A DNA stretch of 64,000 nucleotides from Lachnospiraceae bacterium. Its GTDB lineage: Bacteria > Bacillota > Clostridia > Lachnospirales > Lachnospiraceae. The stretch is taken from NCBI GenBank assembly GCA_017521985.1, contig JAFXAZ010000001.1, positions 17,016 to 81,015 on the forward strand, written 5' to 3'. The notes under the pieces were generated by a model. That model was not told where the DNA came from and made no database searches. It saw nothing but the letters and a program-made list of their open reading frames with translations. Below, piece after piece: positions 45,405 through 52,707 of the stretch. Both the position numbers and the translations under genes were made by a program. Position 1 is the first letter of the stretch, and each line of letters begins with the position of its first letter.

Positions 45405-46985
45405 TTAGATATTTAATAAATCGCTGTATGCCTTCAGTGCACCGTCTGTATCATGTGCAAGAACTTTCTTTGCTAAAACTTTACCAAGCTGTACGCCTTC
45501 CTGGTCAAAGCTATTGAGATTCCATACAAAGCCCTGATACATGATTTTATTTTCAAAGTGAGAAAGGAGTGCACCAAGTGCTGCAGGAGTCAACTGCTCA
45601 CCAACGATAATGCTGGACGGACGTCCGCCTGCAAAATATTTATTGCGGTCTGCATCCTCTTTACCACATGCAAATGCTACAATCTGTGCTACTACATTTG
45701 CAGAAAGCTTCTGCTGGCTTGTGCTGTCCTGAATTACAACGTCTCTGCCCATCTGGCTATTCTTAAAGCCGATAAACTGAAGCGGAATAATATCTGTACC
45801 CTGATGTAATAACTGATAGAAGGAATGCTGTCCGTTTGTACCCGGTTCACCGAAAATAACAGGACCTGTCACATAATTTACAGGCTCACCAAAACGGTTT
45901 ACAGACTTACCATTGGATTCCATATCTGCCTGCTGTAAGTGTGCAGGGAAACGGCTGAGTGCCTGAGAATATGGCAATACGGCAGTTGTCTGGTAACCCA
46001 AAACATTACGTTCGTACACACCAATCAATGCATCCAACATGGCCGGATTTGCAAGAATGTCTTTGTTCTGTGCAAGCTTGTCTTCTGCTGCTGCACCCTC
46101 TAAGAACTGCGCAAATACTTCCGGACCAAATGCCAAAGATAATACGGCACCGCCTACGCCGGAGGTAGAGGAATAACGACCGCCGATATAGTCATCCATA
46201 AAGAATGCTGCAAGATAATCATCACTCTTTGCTAAAGGAGAAGTCTCACTGGTAACTGCAATCATATGCTTGGATGGGTCTAAACCTGCATTCTTTAATG
46301 CATCCTTCACAAAAGATTCGTTTGTCAACGTCTCTAAAGTAGTACCGGATTTGGATACTAATACGAAAATAGAATGCTCTACATCAATCGTAGCTAATAC
46401 GCCTGCTGCATCATCCGGGTCTACGTTACTGATGAACTTTGCTTCCATCTTGAATGTGTCATTTACCTTAGCCCAGTTTTCCAAAGCTAAGTACATCGCA
46501 CGAGGACCAAGGTCACTGCCGCCGATACCAATCTGTACCACCGTAGTAAACTTTTCACCTGCTGCATTTGTGATTTCACCATTATGTACCTTATTTGCAA
46601 GCTCTGCAATCTTCTGCTGCTGTTCTACATAGAAACTGCGCTTATCCACGCCATCCGCAACCACTGCCTGACCTAACTGTCCACGTGTCATATGATGAAG
46701 CACCATACGCTTTTCGCCGGTATTAATCACAGCACCATTGTAAAGAGCTTCAAACTTCTCTGCAAGCTGCATTTCCTCTGCCAACTTTGCAAGCGCTGCA
46801 AGTACATCCTCATCCACCTGCTTTGCAGCATAGTTAAATGCCATCCCTGCTGCCATAGGCACGCTGTACTTTTTAACACGGTCTGCACCGTTCTCTCCTG
46901 CCATCACCTCTGCAAGATTTACAGGTGCTACATCAAACAGCTCCTTATACGCGATAGTGGTGTCCAAATTATTCCAATTAATCAT
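45405..46985 (-). CDS. pgi: glucose-6-phosphate isomerase (long form)
   Basis: 526-residue phosphoglucose isomerase. QIGIGGSDLGPRAM, SKSGTTLETLTN, GGRYSSTSGVGGAVL and the C-terminal catalytic Lys segment SFDQEGVQLGKVLAKK are present. Its length and FNYAAKQVDEDVLAALAKLA start match the long (E. coli-like, about 550) form rather than the about 450-residue form common in Bacilli. It is the first gene before the transporter run; 75 bases separate it from the next start. Confidence 0.95.
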   Translation of the reverse strand: MINWNNLDTTIAYKELFDVAPVNLAEVMAGENGADRVKKYSVPMAAGMAFNYAAKQVDEDVLAALAKLAEEMQLAEKFEALYNGAVINTGEKRMVLHHMTRGQLGQAVVADGVDKRSFYVEQQQKIAELANKVHNGEITNAAGEKFTTVVQIGIGGSDLGPRAMYLALENWAKVNDTFKMEAKFISNVDPDDAAGVLATIDVEHSIFVLVSKSGTTLETLTNESFVKDALKNAGLDPSKHMIAVTSETSPLAKSDDYLAAFFMDDYIGGRYSSTSGVGGAVLSLAFGPEVFAQFLEGAAAEDKLAQNKDILANPAMLDALIGVYERNVLGYQTTAVLPYSQALSRFPAHLQQADMESNGKSVNRFGEPVNYVTGPVIFGEPGTNGQHSFYQLLHQGTDIIPLQFIGFKNSQMGRDVVIQDSTSQQKLSANVVAQIVAFACGKEDADRNKYFAGGRPSSIIVGEQLTPAALGALLSHFENKIMYQGFVWNLNSFDQEGVQLGKVLAKKVLAHDTDGALKAYSDLLNI

Positions 46986-47057
46986 ATATTTATGACCTCC
47001 TAAAAATAGTTCAAATATGTTCTTTCGTAAATTTAAATACTTTGTCTTAATATTATA

Positions 47058-47477
47058 CTATTTAATTTCTTTCAATCTGTCAATCGCCATTTCTACATCC
47101 AGGGTGTGAAAACCGAGATAAACGGTTGCCATCTTTTCTGCATCGGCTATAGCATATATTTCTTTACTGTACTCCCCGGTATAATAGTGCCAATAGCGGT
47201 AGACATATCCCGACCAATACATAATTTCGTTGTGGTAGGAGATGCCTCCTTTAGGTATGCCACCAACCTCCTCGTTTAATTCTTCAAGGATATATTCCTC
47301 GCCGGCCCACTGCAAACGATCATACCTTTCATCCAAAGCGGCAGCCGTCTTACTGTTCATAAACTTTTCAATAAATGCTTTACAGTTGTATCCTTTTCTT
47401 AAAGCTAATTCAAACAACCTGCCTTGAATATCACAGAGTCCGAATTGTTGTGTATTAAGTTCTGTCATATCATTCAC
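47058..47477 (-). CDS. partner protein of the DUF3990 gene, unknown function
   Basis: 139 residues from the GTG at 47475-47477, or 136 from the ATG at 47466-47468; either overlaps the end of the DUF3990 gene. Mostly helical, acidic and aromatic: FELALRKGYNCKAFIEKFMN, SYHNEIMYWSGYVYRYWHYYTGEYS. No family recognised. As the coupled downstream gene of an ADP-ribosyltransferase-like protein it may be its antitoxin or accessory factor (inference from arrangement). It is larger than the DUF3791 proteins usually paired with DUF3990. Confidence 0.7.
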   Translation of the reverse strand: MNDMTELNTQQFGLCDIQGRLFELALRKGYNCKAFIEKFMNSKTAAALDERYDRLQWAGEEYILEELNEEVGGIPKGGISYHNEIMYWSGYVYRYWHYYTGEYSKEIYAIADAEKMATVYLGFHTLDVEMAIDRLKEIK

Positions 47478-48096
47478 CGGCTTTCAATATTTCATCAAAG
47501 AAGCGTCCTTCGCGGCGATATTGACGACAAATTTCATCTGCCAGTGCAATACCTCTGGAACGATGGTCCTCGCTCTCAACTCGTAATGCTTTACGGTCCG
47601 CTTCGGTCAACGCTTTTTCTTCTACAATTTTAATTTGCTTACAAGCATTTGTGGTAAGCGCAACATACTGCTTGCCCAACTTTAATGCAGAAAGGCTATG
47701 GATGAGCGCTTCGTCCGTGATTTCCCCTTTAAAGAAGCGGTCGAGCACTACGAACATTCTGTCATTAGCAATAAAGCCAATCAGTATATCGCATCCATCA
47801 GCCATTTCTGCAATTCGGTTATAAATTGCAGTGCCTTTTACCGATTCCATTTTTCCTCGATTATATGCAACAAGAAGTGCCCAATCAATACCGACTTCAA
47901 TATCTAGAACTTTTAATCCCGACAGGTCAACCTGGAGGGTATATAACTTTGCATTTTCATAATTGCATATCAAAGTTAACGGCTGAGATTTTTCTGTCCC
48001 CATATAGAAGCCTTTGCCAAAATCGCAGCGTTCACGGCTTGTAGGGGCAATCTCACCAACAATACCACTTTTTGAACTATGATATAAAGTAACCAT
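47470..48096 (-). CDS. DUF3990, ADP-ribosyltransferase-like protein
   Basis: 208 residues. The opening VTLYHSSKSGIV, then RERCDFGKGFYMGTEKSQP is the DUF3990 pattern (LYHGS ... DFGKGFY), which belongs, as I recall, to the ADP-ribosyltransferase fold. It would modify a protein, nucleic acid or small molecule using NAD. GGGAGG lies five bases before the ATG. The gene is expressed from a promoter that derives from a duplicated nucleotidyltransferase-gene upstream region (48184-48212). Followed, with overlap, by the partner protein. Toxin role is inferred from family context; catalytic Glu is not assigned. Confidence 0.68.
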   Translation of the reverse strand: MVTLYHSSKSGIVGEIAPTSRERCDFGKGFYMGTEKSQPLTLICNYENAKLYTLQVDLSGLKVLDIEVGIDWALLVAYNRGKMESVKGTAIYNRIAEMADGCDILIGFIANDRMFVVLDRFFKGEITDEALIHSLSALKLGKQYVALTTNACKQIKIVEEKALTEADRKALRVESEDHRSRGIALADEICRQYRREGRFFDEILKAGE

Positions 48097-48118
48097 AGGG
48101 ACCTCCCGTATCTGCTAT

Positions 48119-48216
48119 ACCATAGAAAATTACCTTGCACAAATGTCCACCATATATTTTTTACACATTTTGCTATTGATTATATTATACCTATTTAATT
48201 TAATTTGTACAACTAT
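48119..48216 (-). repeat. copy A: remnant of MNT gene plus its promoter
   Basis: 48119-48162 matches 49093-49136 in 41 of 44 positions, and 48161-48216 matches 49213-49268 in 53 of 56. The 76 bases between these blocks in copy B (5' end and start codon of the nucleotidyltransferase gene) are deleted. On the minus strand the remnant still reads KIYGGHLCKVIFYG. It now lies in front of the DUF3990 gene. Confidence 0.88.
48184..48212 (-). promoter_or_regulatory. promoter of the DUF3990 operon
   Basis: TTGTAC (48207-48212), 17-base spacer, TATAAT (48184-48189), minus strand. The corresponding box in copy B is TAGAAT, so this one is probably stronger. Confidence 0.7.
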
Positions 48217-48246
48217 AAAATTTCTTATCCTTTAAAGGACATATCT

Positions 48247-48561
48247 CTACTTCCTTTTTGCTCGTTTCGGGGTTACTAAATTCATGTCTTGAATTCTTCT
48301 GCCAAATTCATCATCTTGTGCCACAAGCTCTAAGTCTTTATCCATACCGCCCAAAGCATGTAACACTGCAGCATAAGTTCCTATAGCCACTGTTGGAGTG
48401 CCTTTTTCCACAGCCCACAACGTAGCTCTACTAATGCCTGCTCTTTCCGCCACCAATTCTGTTGAAAGATTACGACGCAATCTAGCCATTTTTATTTGTT
48501 CACCCATATTTTCTAAAACTTTTTGTGTATCCGGCATAACTATTACTGATTTTTTACCCAT
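48247..48561 (-). CDS. HipB-like XRE HTH regulator without HipA
   Basis: 104 residues from the ATG at 48559-48561 (AAGGAGTG eight bases upstream; 17 more codons upstream in frame lie on the promoter). VMPDTQKVLENMGEQIKMARLRRNLSTELVAERAGIS in consecutive parts, then RATLWAVEKGTPTVAIGTYAAVLHALGGMD, is the pattern of the HTH repressor normally placed before HipA-family kinases. The basic tail is TPKRAKRK. No HipA gene follows; the next genes are the MNT remnant and DUF3990. It may be an orphan antitoxin or may regulate the island. Confidence 0.82.
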   Translation of the reverse strand: MGKKSVIVMPDTQKVLENMGEQIKMARLRRNLSTELVAERAGISRATLWAVEKGTPTVAIGTYAAVLHALGGMDKDLELVAQDDEFGRRIQDMNLVTPKRAKRK

Positions 48562-48583
48562 AATTCCACTCCTTATGTTTAAT

Positions 48584-48612
48584 ATAATAAACAAATTGTT
48601 TTGTTTTGTCAA
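48584..48612 (-). promoter_or_regulatory. promoter with palindromic operator of the HipB-like gene
   Basis: TTGACA (48607-48612), 17-base spacer, TATTAT (48584-48589), minus strand. The 13-base perfect palindrome AAACAAATTGTTT (48589-48601) fills the spacer and touches the -10, a typical autorepressor site. Confidence 0.78.
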
Positions 48613-48711
48613 TTTAATTAAACATTATATTTAAACTTTAGGTCTGAATAACTCAAAATTAAGTATGCTCTCTATTACCGGATAATAAATCCTCCCGAAG
48701 GAATGACTGCA

Positions 48712-48754
48712 TAAAAAAGTGCTAAGCCATAGCTTTTAATCCTTGGCTTAGCAC
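48712..48754 (-). terminator. terminator after the nucleotidyltransferase gene
   Basis: GTGCTAAGCCA (48719-48729) pairs with TGGCTTAGCAC (48744-48754); TTTTTT follows on the minus strand. The 89 bases between it and the stop at 48844 hold no supported gene. Confidence 0.88.
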
Positions 48755-48843
48755 CATATTTTTTATTCAACTCCCATTTGCTATAGCATCTTTATGACGT
48801 TTATATCCATTCTCACCCAATGCATGAATTTCCTATTTCCTCT

Positions 48844-49185
48844 TTACGCTGCTCCATACAAAACCACTCCTTCTCTATGAATATTTGCATAAAACGGATA
48901 AGTTTCAATCCACTTCTTAAAGTGCTGCTCACTTTTAGCAATAGGTTTTATATCCAGCTCATTATCCAAATTAAAATCATAAGTCATATACGAAAGTTGC
49001 TGACTATATTCCTTCAATTCTAAATCAGAGATATCCAGTAATATCATAATATCAACATCAGAATCTGTACTAAAATCACCACGCGCATATGAACCATACA
49101 GAATTACCTTGCACAAATGACCACCATATATTTTTTTCACTTCCATTATATACTGCTCCAGCAAATCTATCATCGTCTGTGGCAT
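48844..49185 (-). CDS. MNT-type nucleotidyltransferase domain protein
   Basis: 113-residue minimal nucleotidyltransferase: VILYGSYARGDFSTDSDVDIMILL (about 27-50) carries GSxARG and the SDxDI metal ligands. In MntA/HepT systems such proteins AMPylate the HEPN toxin and act as antitoxin. No HEPN gene is adjacent: the 89 bases downstream end in a terminator. The upstream region (49236-49264) has a promoter and shares sequence with copy A. It may be an orphan antitoxin or may have lost its partner. Confidence 0.85.
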   Translation of the reverse strand: MPQTMIDLLEQYIMEVKKIYGGHLCKVILYGSYARGDFSTDSDVDIMILLDISDLELKEYSQQLSYMTYDFNLDNELDIKPIAKSEQHFKKWIETYPFYANIHREGVVLYGAA

Positions 49186-49268
49186 ACCGCACTTCCCTTC
49201 CTATAATATTCCTTACACATTTTGCTATTGATTATATTCTACCTCTTTAATTAAATTTGTACAACTAT
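49093..49268 (-). repeat. copy B: intact counterpart of the 48119-48216 repeat
   Basis: Contains codons of the nucleotidyltransferase gene (49093-49136), 76 bases absent from copy A, and the shared promoter block (49213-49268). Both copies have the same orientation and enclose the HipB-like and nucleotidyltransferase genes. Confidence 0.88.
49236..49264 (-). promoter_or_regulatory. promoter of the nucleotidyltransferase gene
   Basis: TTGTAC (49259-49264), 17-base spacer, TAGAAT (49236-49241), minus strand. Confidence 0.6.
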
Positions 49269-49404
49269 TTTTTAATCTGTAAACCCATGACCTCATCGTC
49301 TAAACTTACTAAAGCTTGCTGTTATTTATGGGGTAAGCACCTCTTGAAAGAGTACTCTTGTAGATTTTATGTGGCTGACATTAAATTTCAAAGACGCGTC
49401 TGCA
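49269..49404. other. intergenic stretch without a supported gene
   Basis: Part of the 376-base gap 49186-49561, which also holds copy B's promoter block and the terminator of the carbohydrate operon. The rest is AT-rich; short frames on both strands have no ribosome binding site. No RNA gene or repeat seen. Confidence 0.6.
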
Positions 49405-49463
49405 TAATAAAAACCTCCCGATTAAGTACATCTTATGATTTATAAGATACACTCAATTGGGAG
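49405..49463 (-). terminator. strong terminator of the carbohydrate locus
   Basis: Long imperfect stem: CTCCCAATTGAGT...ATCTTAT pairs with ATAAGAT...ACTTAATCGGGAG (49415-49463, minus strand, two short mismatched spots), followed by GTTTTTATT. It lies about 100 bases after the GH78 stop at 49562. Confidence 0.85.
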
Positions 49464-49561
49464 AGTTTATTATACATACAATAACTTAAAAAGGTGCAGT
49501 TCTTTATTGCATGCTCGCCATTCCATTTGCACTTTTTATGAAACAAATATATAATTTATCT

Positions 49562-51790
49562 TCAGATATTCGATATTCCTTGTTGAATAGAGAACACTAT
49601 CTCATTGACACCTGCTGTAAGTAACTGTTCTTTTCCCTGATACCGGAAGCGCGCGCAAACTTTTTTCGGTATTTCCATCGTCACGCTCATCTTTTCATGC
49701 GTCTTTTCATATTTTACAGAAATCATACCTTTAACCGTAGTTAGGTATCCCTCTGCTTGATTAAGTCCCTCTACAAATCGAGGTTCAATCAGAACCTTAT
49801 CATAAGCCACTCCCTCATTCACAATACCCAACAAATAAATAAACAGATACTTTACCACTGCACCAAACATTGGGTGATTTTGGGAACGTCTAAACGTCCA
49901 GTACTCAGGCAATGTAGTGCTTCCGCTTATCATCCAGTTATAGAAAGAATATTTCCCCTTGGAAGTTAGCAACTGAAATGCTTCCCTGTCATATCCCGTT
50001 TCAAAAAGAACCCTAGTAACAATATCCGTCCCAAAGATACCGGTGTCGTACATGCCATAGCTACGATAACGTTCCACAATGTGATCCAGCGTCCGCTCAT
50101 CTCCAAGCCCCAAATCTACGGCAAAGGCATTAGCACCCTGTATATTTTCTGCGAAGTCACCTGTTTCTGCATTATAATAATGACTCATCAAAGCATTGAT
50201 TTTAACTGCTTTTCTTGATTCCAGTTCCGGAATCAAGGCATTCTTACCTAGTATTCTGCAAACCTCAATAGCACGCTTTAGGCTTTTTATATAAAAATAG
50301 TTATTAACAAACGGAGCCGGAATGGCTATTTTCTCTGGGGTACACCAATCCCCCAGACACCACAATCCCGGCTGGTCACTCGTTACCAGTTCTTCCTCGC
50401 TATGAGCTTCCAAATAATCAAAGTAACGGAGCGTTTTAGGAAGAAATTCCTCCAGCACAGATATGTCACCATACATTTGATAATATAGGTAGGGGACTTC
50501 TATGATGGCACACCCCCATCCTCCCGGCCCACCACCAGAATGAATGTAAGGTGCACAATACTGCACATGCCCGGATATAATGTCTTGACAATCAGAAATA
50601 TCCCGTAACCATTTATCATACATTTTTCGAGCATCCAGAAGCATCATGCAACACTGAGCTGTAAGTTGTCCATCACCGGTATAACCCTGTTTTTCCAAAT
50701 GAGGACAATCGGATGGAATACAACAGTGGATATTATCAAGCTGGGTTCGGATATAAGCCTCGTACAACCAGTTTAGTATATTCGAATCACTATAAAAACC
50801 AGAGGTCACCGTTACATCTGTATGAATCACTTCACAGTCAATCATCACCGCATTCTTGCTGACAGATACATAGCGGAATCCAAACCAACTGAACTGCAAC
50901 CGATAGTCTCGATCCGTCCCATCCGTTATAAAATGCCCCTCCTGCTTGTGCATGGTATATTCTTCAATAGTATTGTCGGGATTTAAACGTTCCGAACATC
51001 GGAAGATGATTCTCTCAACCGCATCTCCTCGTTGCTTTATAACAGGTGTACCGGTAATATTCTCACCCACATCATAAATAAAAGTCTCCTTTGTCTCATG
51101 GATCAACTTTGGAGCAATATGTCTAATCACTCGATCTGGCAAACAATCTTGAATGTAATACTCCGTTTCAGGAGCTTCTACAATTTCAACTGTATGCCAT
51201 TCTTTATCATTGAAACCGACTAAATTCCACCCACTCATCCGAATTCTGTTATAATCATACTGCTCTCCATATCGTAAATGATAATGCACCAACGGACTCT
51301 CGGCCCATTTCAACCCTTCTCCTGAAAGAATTTCTTCCGTTGTTCCATCTATATAGTAAAGTTCAATGCGATAACAAAGTTTTACATAACCGTATGAATA
51401 TCCCAATCCATATGTAGTATCTGAAGGATCCGTTTTATACCATCCCGGAGCAAGAAATACGCCAATGCAGTTTCGTGCATCTTGACCTACAGAAAGATAT
51501 TCGGTAATATTATATTCCATACAATAAATTCGATGAGATAGCATTTCACCAAATTTATCACTACAATACATACTCGGACAATGGTGATAATCCGTATTGG
51601 CAGGAGTAAAAAGCTCATCTCCCACTTTCTTACCATTTAAATAAAGCATAAACCAACCCAAACCACAGATGGTAATCTGAGCTTTTTGAATTTCTTTTGG
51701 TATTAAAAACTCTCCTCTGATATAAGGAGTATCACATTGGTCTATACTAGACACCCACCTAGCTTTTCCGAATATTTCTGATACTTTCAT
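49562..51790 (-). CDS. GH78-type alpha-L-rhamnosidase
   Basis: 742 residues. N-terminal beta domain (ARWVSSIDQCDTPYIRGEFLI, then ITICGLGWFMLYLNGKKVGDELFTPA), a second beta domain ending around 300, the (alpha/alpha)6 barrel with CIPSDCPHLEKQGYTGDGQ at about 362-380 (GH78 DCPxR.E..GW.GD region, varied), and a C-terminal beta-sandwich (EGYLTTVKGMISVKYEK). No signal peptide, so it acts inside the cell on imported oligosaccharides. Last gene of the locus, followed by a strong terminator. Exact glycoside specificity is uncertain because the acid/base segment departs from the usual pattern. Confidence 0.85.
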   Translation of the reverse strand: MKVSEIFGKARWVSSIDQCDTPYIRGEFLIPKEIQKAQITICGLGWFMLYLNGKKVGDELFTPANTDYHHCPSMYCSDKFGEMLSHRIYCMEYNITEYLSVGQDARNCIGVFLAPGWYKTDPSDTTYGLGYSYGYVKLCYRIELYYIDGTTEEILSGEGLKWAESPLVHYHLRYGEQYDYNRIRMSGWNLVGFNDKEWHTVEIVEAPETEYYIQDCLPDRVIRHIAPKLIHETKETFIYDVGENITGTPVIKQRGDAVERIIFRCSERLNPDNTIEEYTMHKQEGHFITDGTDRDYRLQFSWFGFRYVSVSKNAVMIDCEVIHTDVTVTSGFYSDSNILNWLYEAYIRTQLDNIHCCIPSDCPHLEKQGYTGDGQLTAQCCMMLLDARKMYDKWLRDISDCQDIISGHVQYCAPYIHSGGGPGGWGCAIIEVPYLYYQMYGDISVLEEFLPKTLRYFDYLEAHSEEELVTSDQPGLWCLGDWCTPEKIAIPAPFVNNYFYIKSLKRAIEVCRILGKNALIPELESRKAVKINALMSHYYNAETGDFAENIQGANAFAVDLGLGDERTLDHIVERYRSYGMYDTGIFGTDIVTRVLFETGYDREAFQLLTSKGKYSFYNWMISGSTTLPEYWTFRRSQNHPMFGAVVKYLFIYLLGIVNEGVAYDKVLIEPRFVEGLNQAEGYLTTVKGMISVKYEKTHEKMSVTMEIPKKVCARFRYQGKEQLLTAGVNEIVFSIQQGISNI

Positions 51791-51872
51791 ATGCTTTTCC
51801 TTTCGTCTGTACTAGTAGTGCAAAAATCAACCTCTTTTTTTTGCCAAATCACTTTATTCACTACAGATTTAT

Positions 51873-52664
51873 TTATATGCATATTCTATAAATAAGTTCC
51901 TCCACAGTATCTGCGGTCACTTCAAAATTTCTACCATCTAAAATTTTTACATATGGTGCACCATGTACATTAGGCAAAACAGTTCTCTCAGTCACTTCGA
52001 CCCGGCATTTTAAAGGCTTGTCAAAAGAGAACGGCTTGCAGTTATTAAAATTTTGCACCGCTTCTATACTCTTTTGATAAATAAGCTCATGTGCAGCATG
52101 AGGCGGCATCAACATAGCACCATATGTATTTAATCCCTTTTTCACCTCTGCACAGACCACCTCCGGCATCAGTGCTTTTGCCTCTGCGCAGGTATTGTCA
52201 TCCCCGCTGATCATAATTACCGGTTTTCCATATTCACCGGCTGCTGCCGCGTCCATAGCCAGCTCTCCTACCTTTTCTTCGTTAATAAAAACATTTTGAA
52301 CATTCGAACTGTTCCAAGAATGCTCTAAAATACCATGGTATGTTCCTGCCATAGAATGATATCCAAGTAATATAACCGCATCACAATCTTCAATTCCCGG
52401 AAAGCGCTTCCCTGCAGTATTACCACAAATATAATAATCTGCATCATCACTTACCTCATCCCAGATTATGCTATAACTGCCGCCATGACAGTCGTACACA
52501 TATATCTTGTCCACACCCGCAGCCTTAAGTCCGCTTGTACAGGCATTTATGTCCGCTGTCATATATTTTCTGCCCTCTTGAAAACGTCTCTGGTCTGCTA
52601 CCACCTGCTCCTTAGCATAAATACCACTAATTCCTTCAATATCCACCATTACTAATACATTCAT
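51873..52664 (-). CDS. M55-family (DppA-like) metallopeptidase
   Basis: 263 residues starting at the ATG 52662-52664 (an in-frame GTG seven codons upstream is less likely). VMVDIEGISGI at the start supplies the Asp/Glu zinc ligands; VYDCHGG and GYHSMAGTYHGILEHSW give the His ligands, as in Bacillus DppA D-aminopeptidase. DppA forms a decamer and cleaves D-Ala-containing peptides. Location between two glycosidases in a sugar operon is unusual; it may trim peptide or amide parts of a glycan such as peptidoglycan fragments. Confidence 0.88.
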   Translation of the reverse strand: MNVLVMVDIEGISGIYAKEQVVADQRRFQEGRKYMTADINACTSGLKAAGVDKIYVYDCHGGSYSIIWDEVSDDADYYICGNTAGKRFPGIEDCDAVILLGYHSMAGTYHGILEHSWNSSNVQNVFINEEKVGELAMDAAAAGEYGKPVIMISGDDNTCAEAKALMPEVVCAEVKKGLNTYGAMLMPPHAAHELIYQKSIEAVQNFNNCKPFSFDKPLKCRVEVTERTVLPNVHGAPYVKILDGRNFEVTADTVEELIYRICI

Positions 52665-52707
52665 CTTTTTCTCTTTTCTAACCACGCTTACAAGTACACC
52701 ATTATGG

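Noticed and set aside
45405-46985. Horizontal transfer of the long-form pgi
   Set aside because: Long-form Pgi occurs in several Clostridia as far as I recall; composition does not differ visibly from neighbours.
48767-48832. 20-codon frame after the nucleotidyltransferase gene that looks like the end of a second (HEPN-like) gene
   Set aside because: It lies between two stops with no start or ribosome site; length is within chance. A lost partner gene remains possible but unsupported.
49265-49321. Possible gene remnant ending in GLQIKK on the minus strand
   Set aside because: Only 18 codons between stops, and it overlaps the duplicated promoter block; chance cannot be excluded.
49257-49445. 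Plus-strand 62-codon frame in the gap after the island
   Set aside because: No ribosome binding site, overlaps promoter block and the terminator stem, composition not protein-like.
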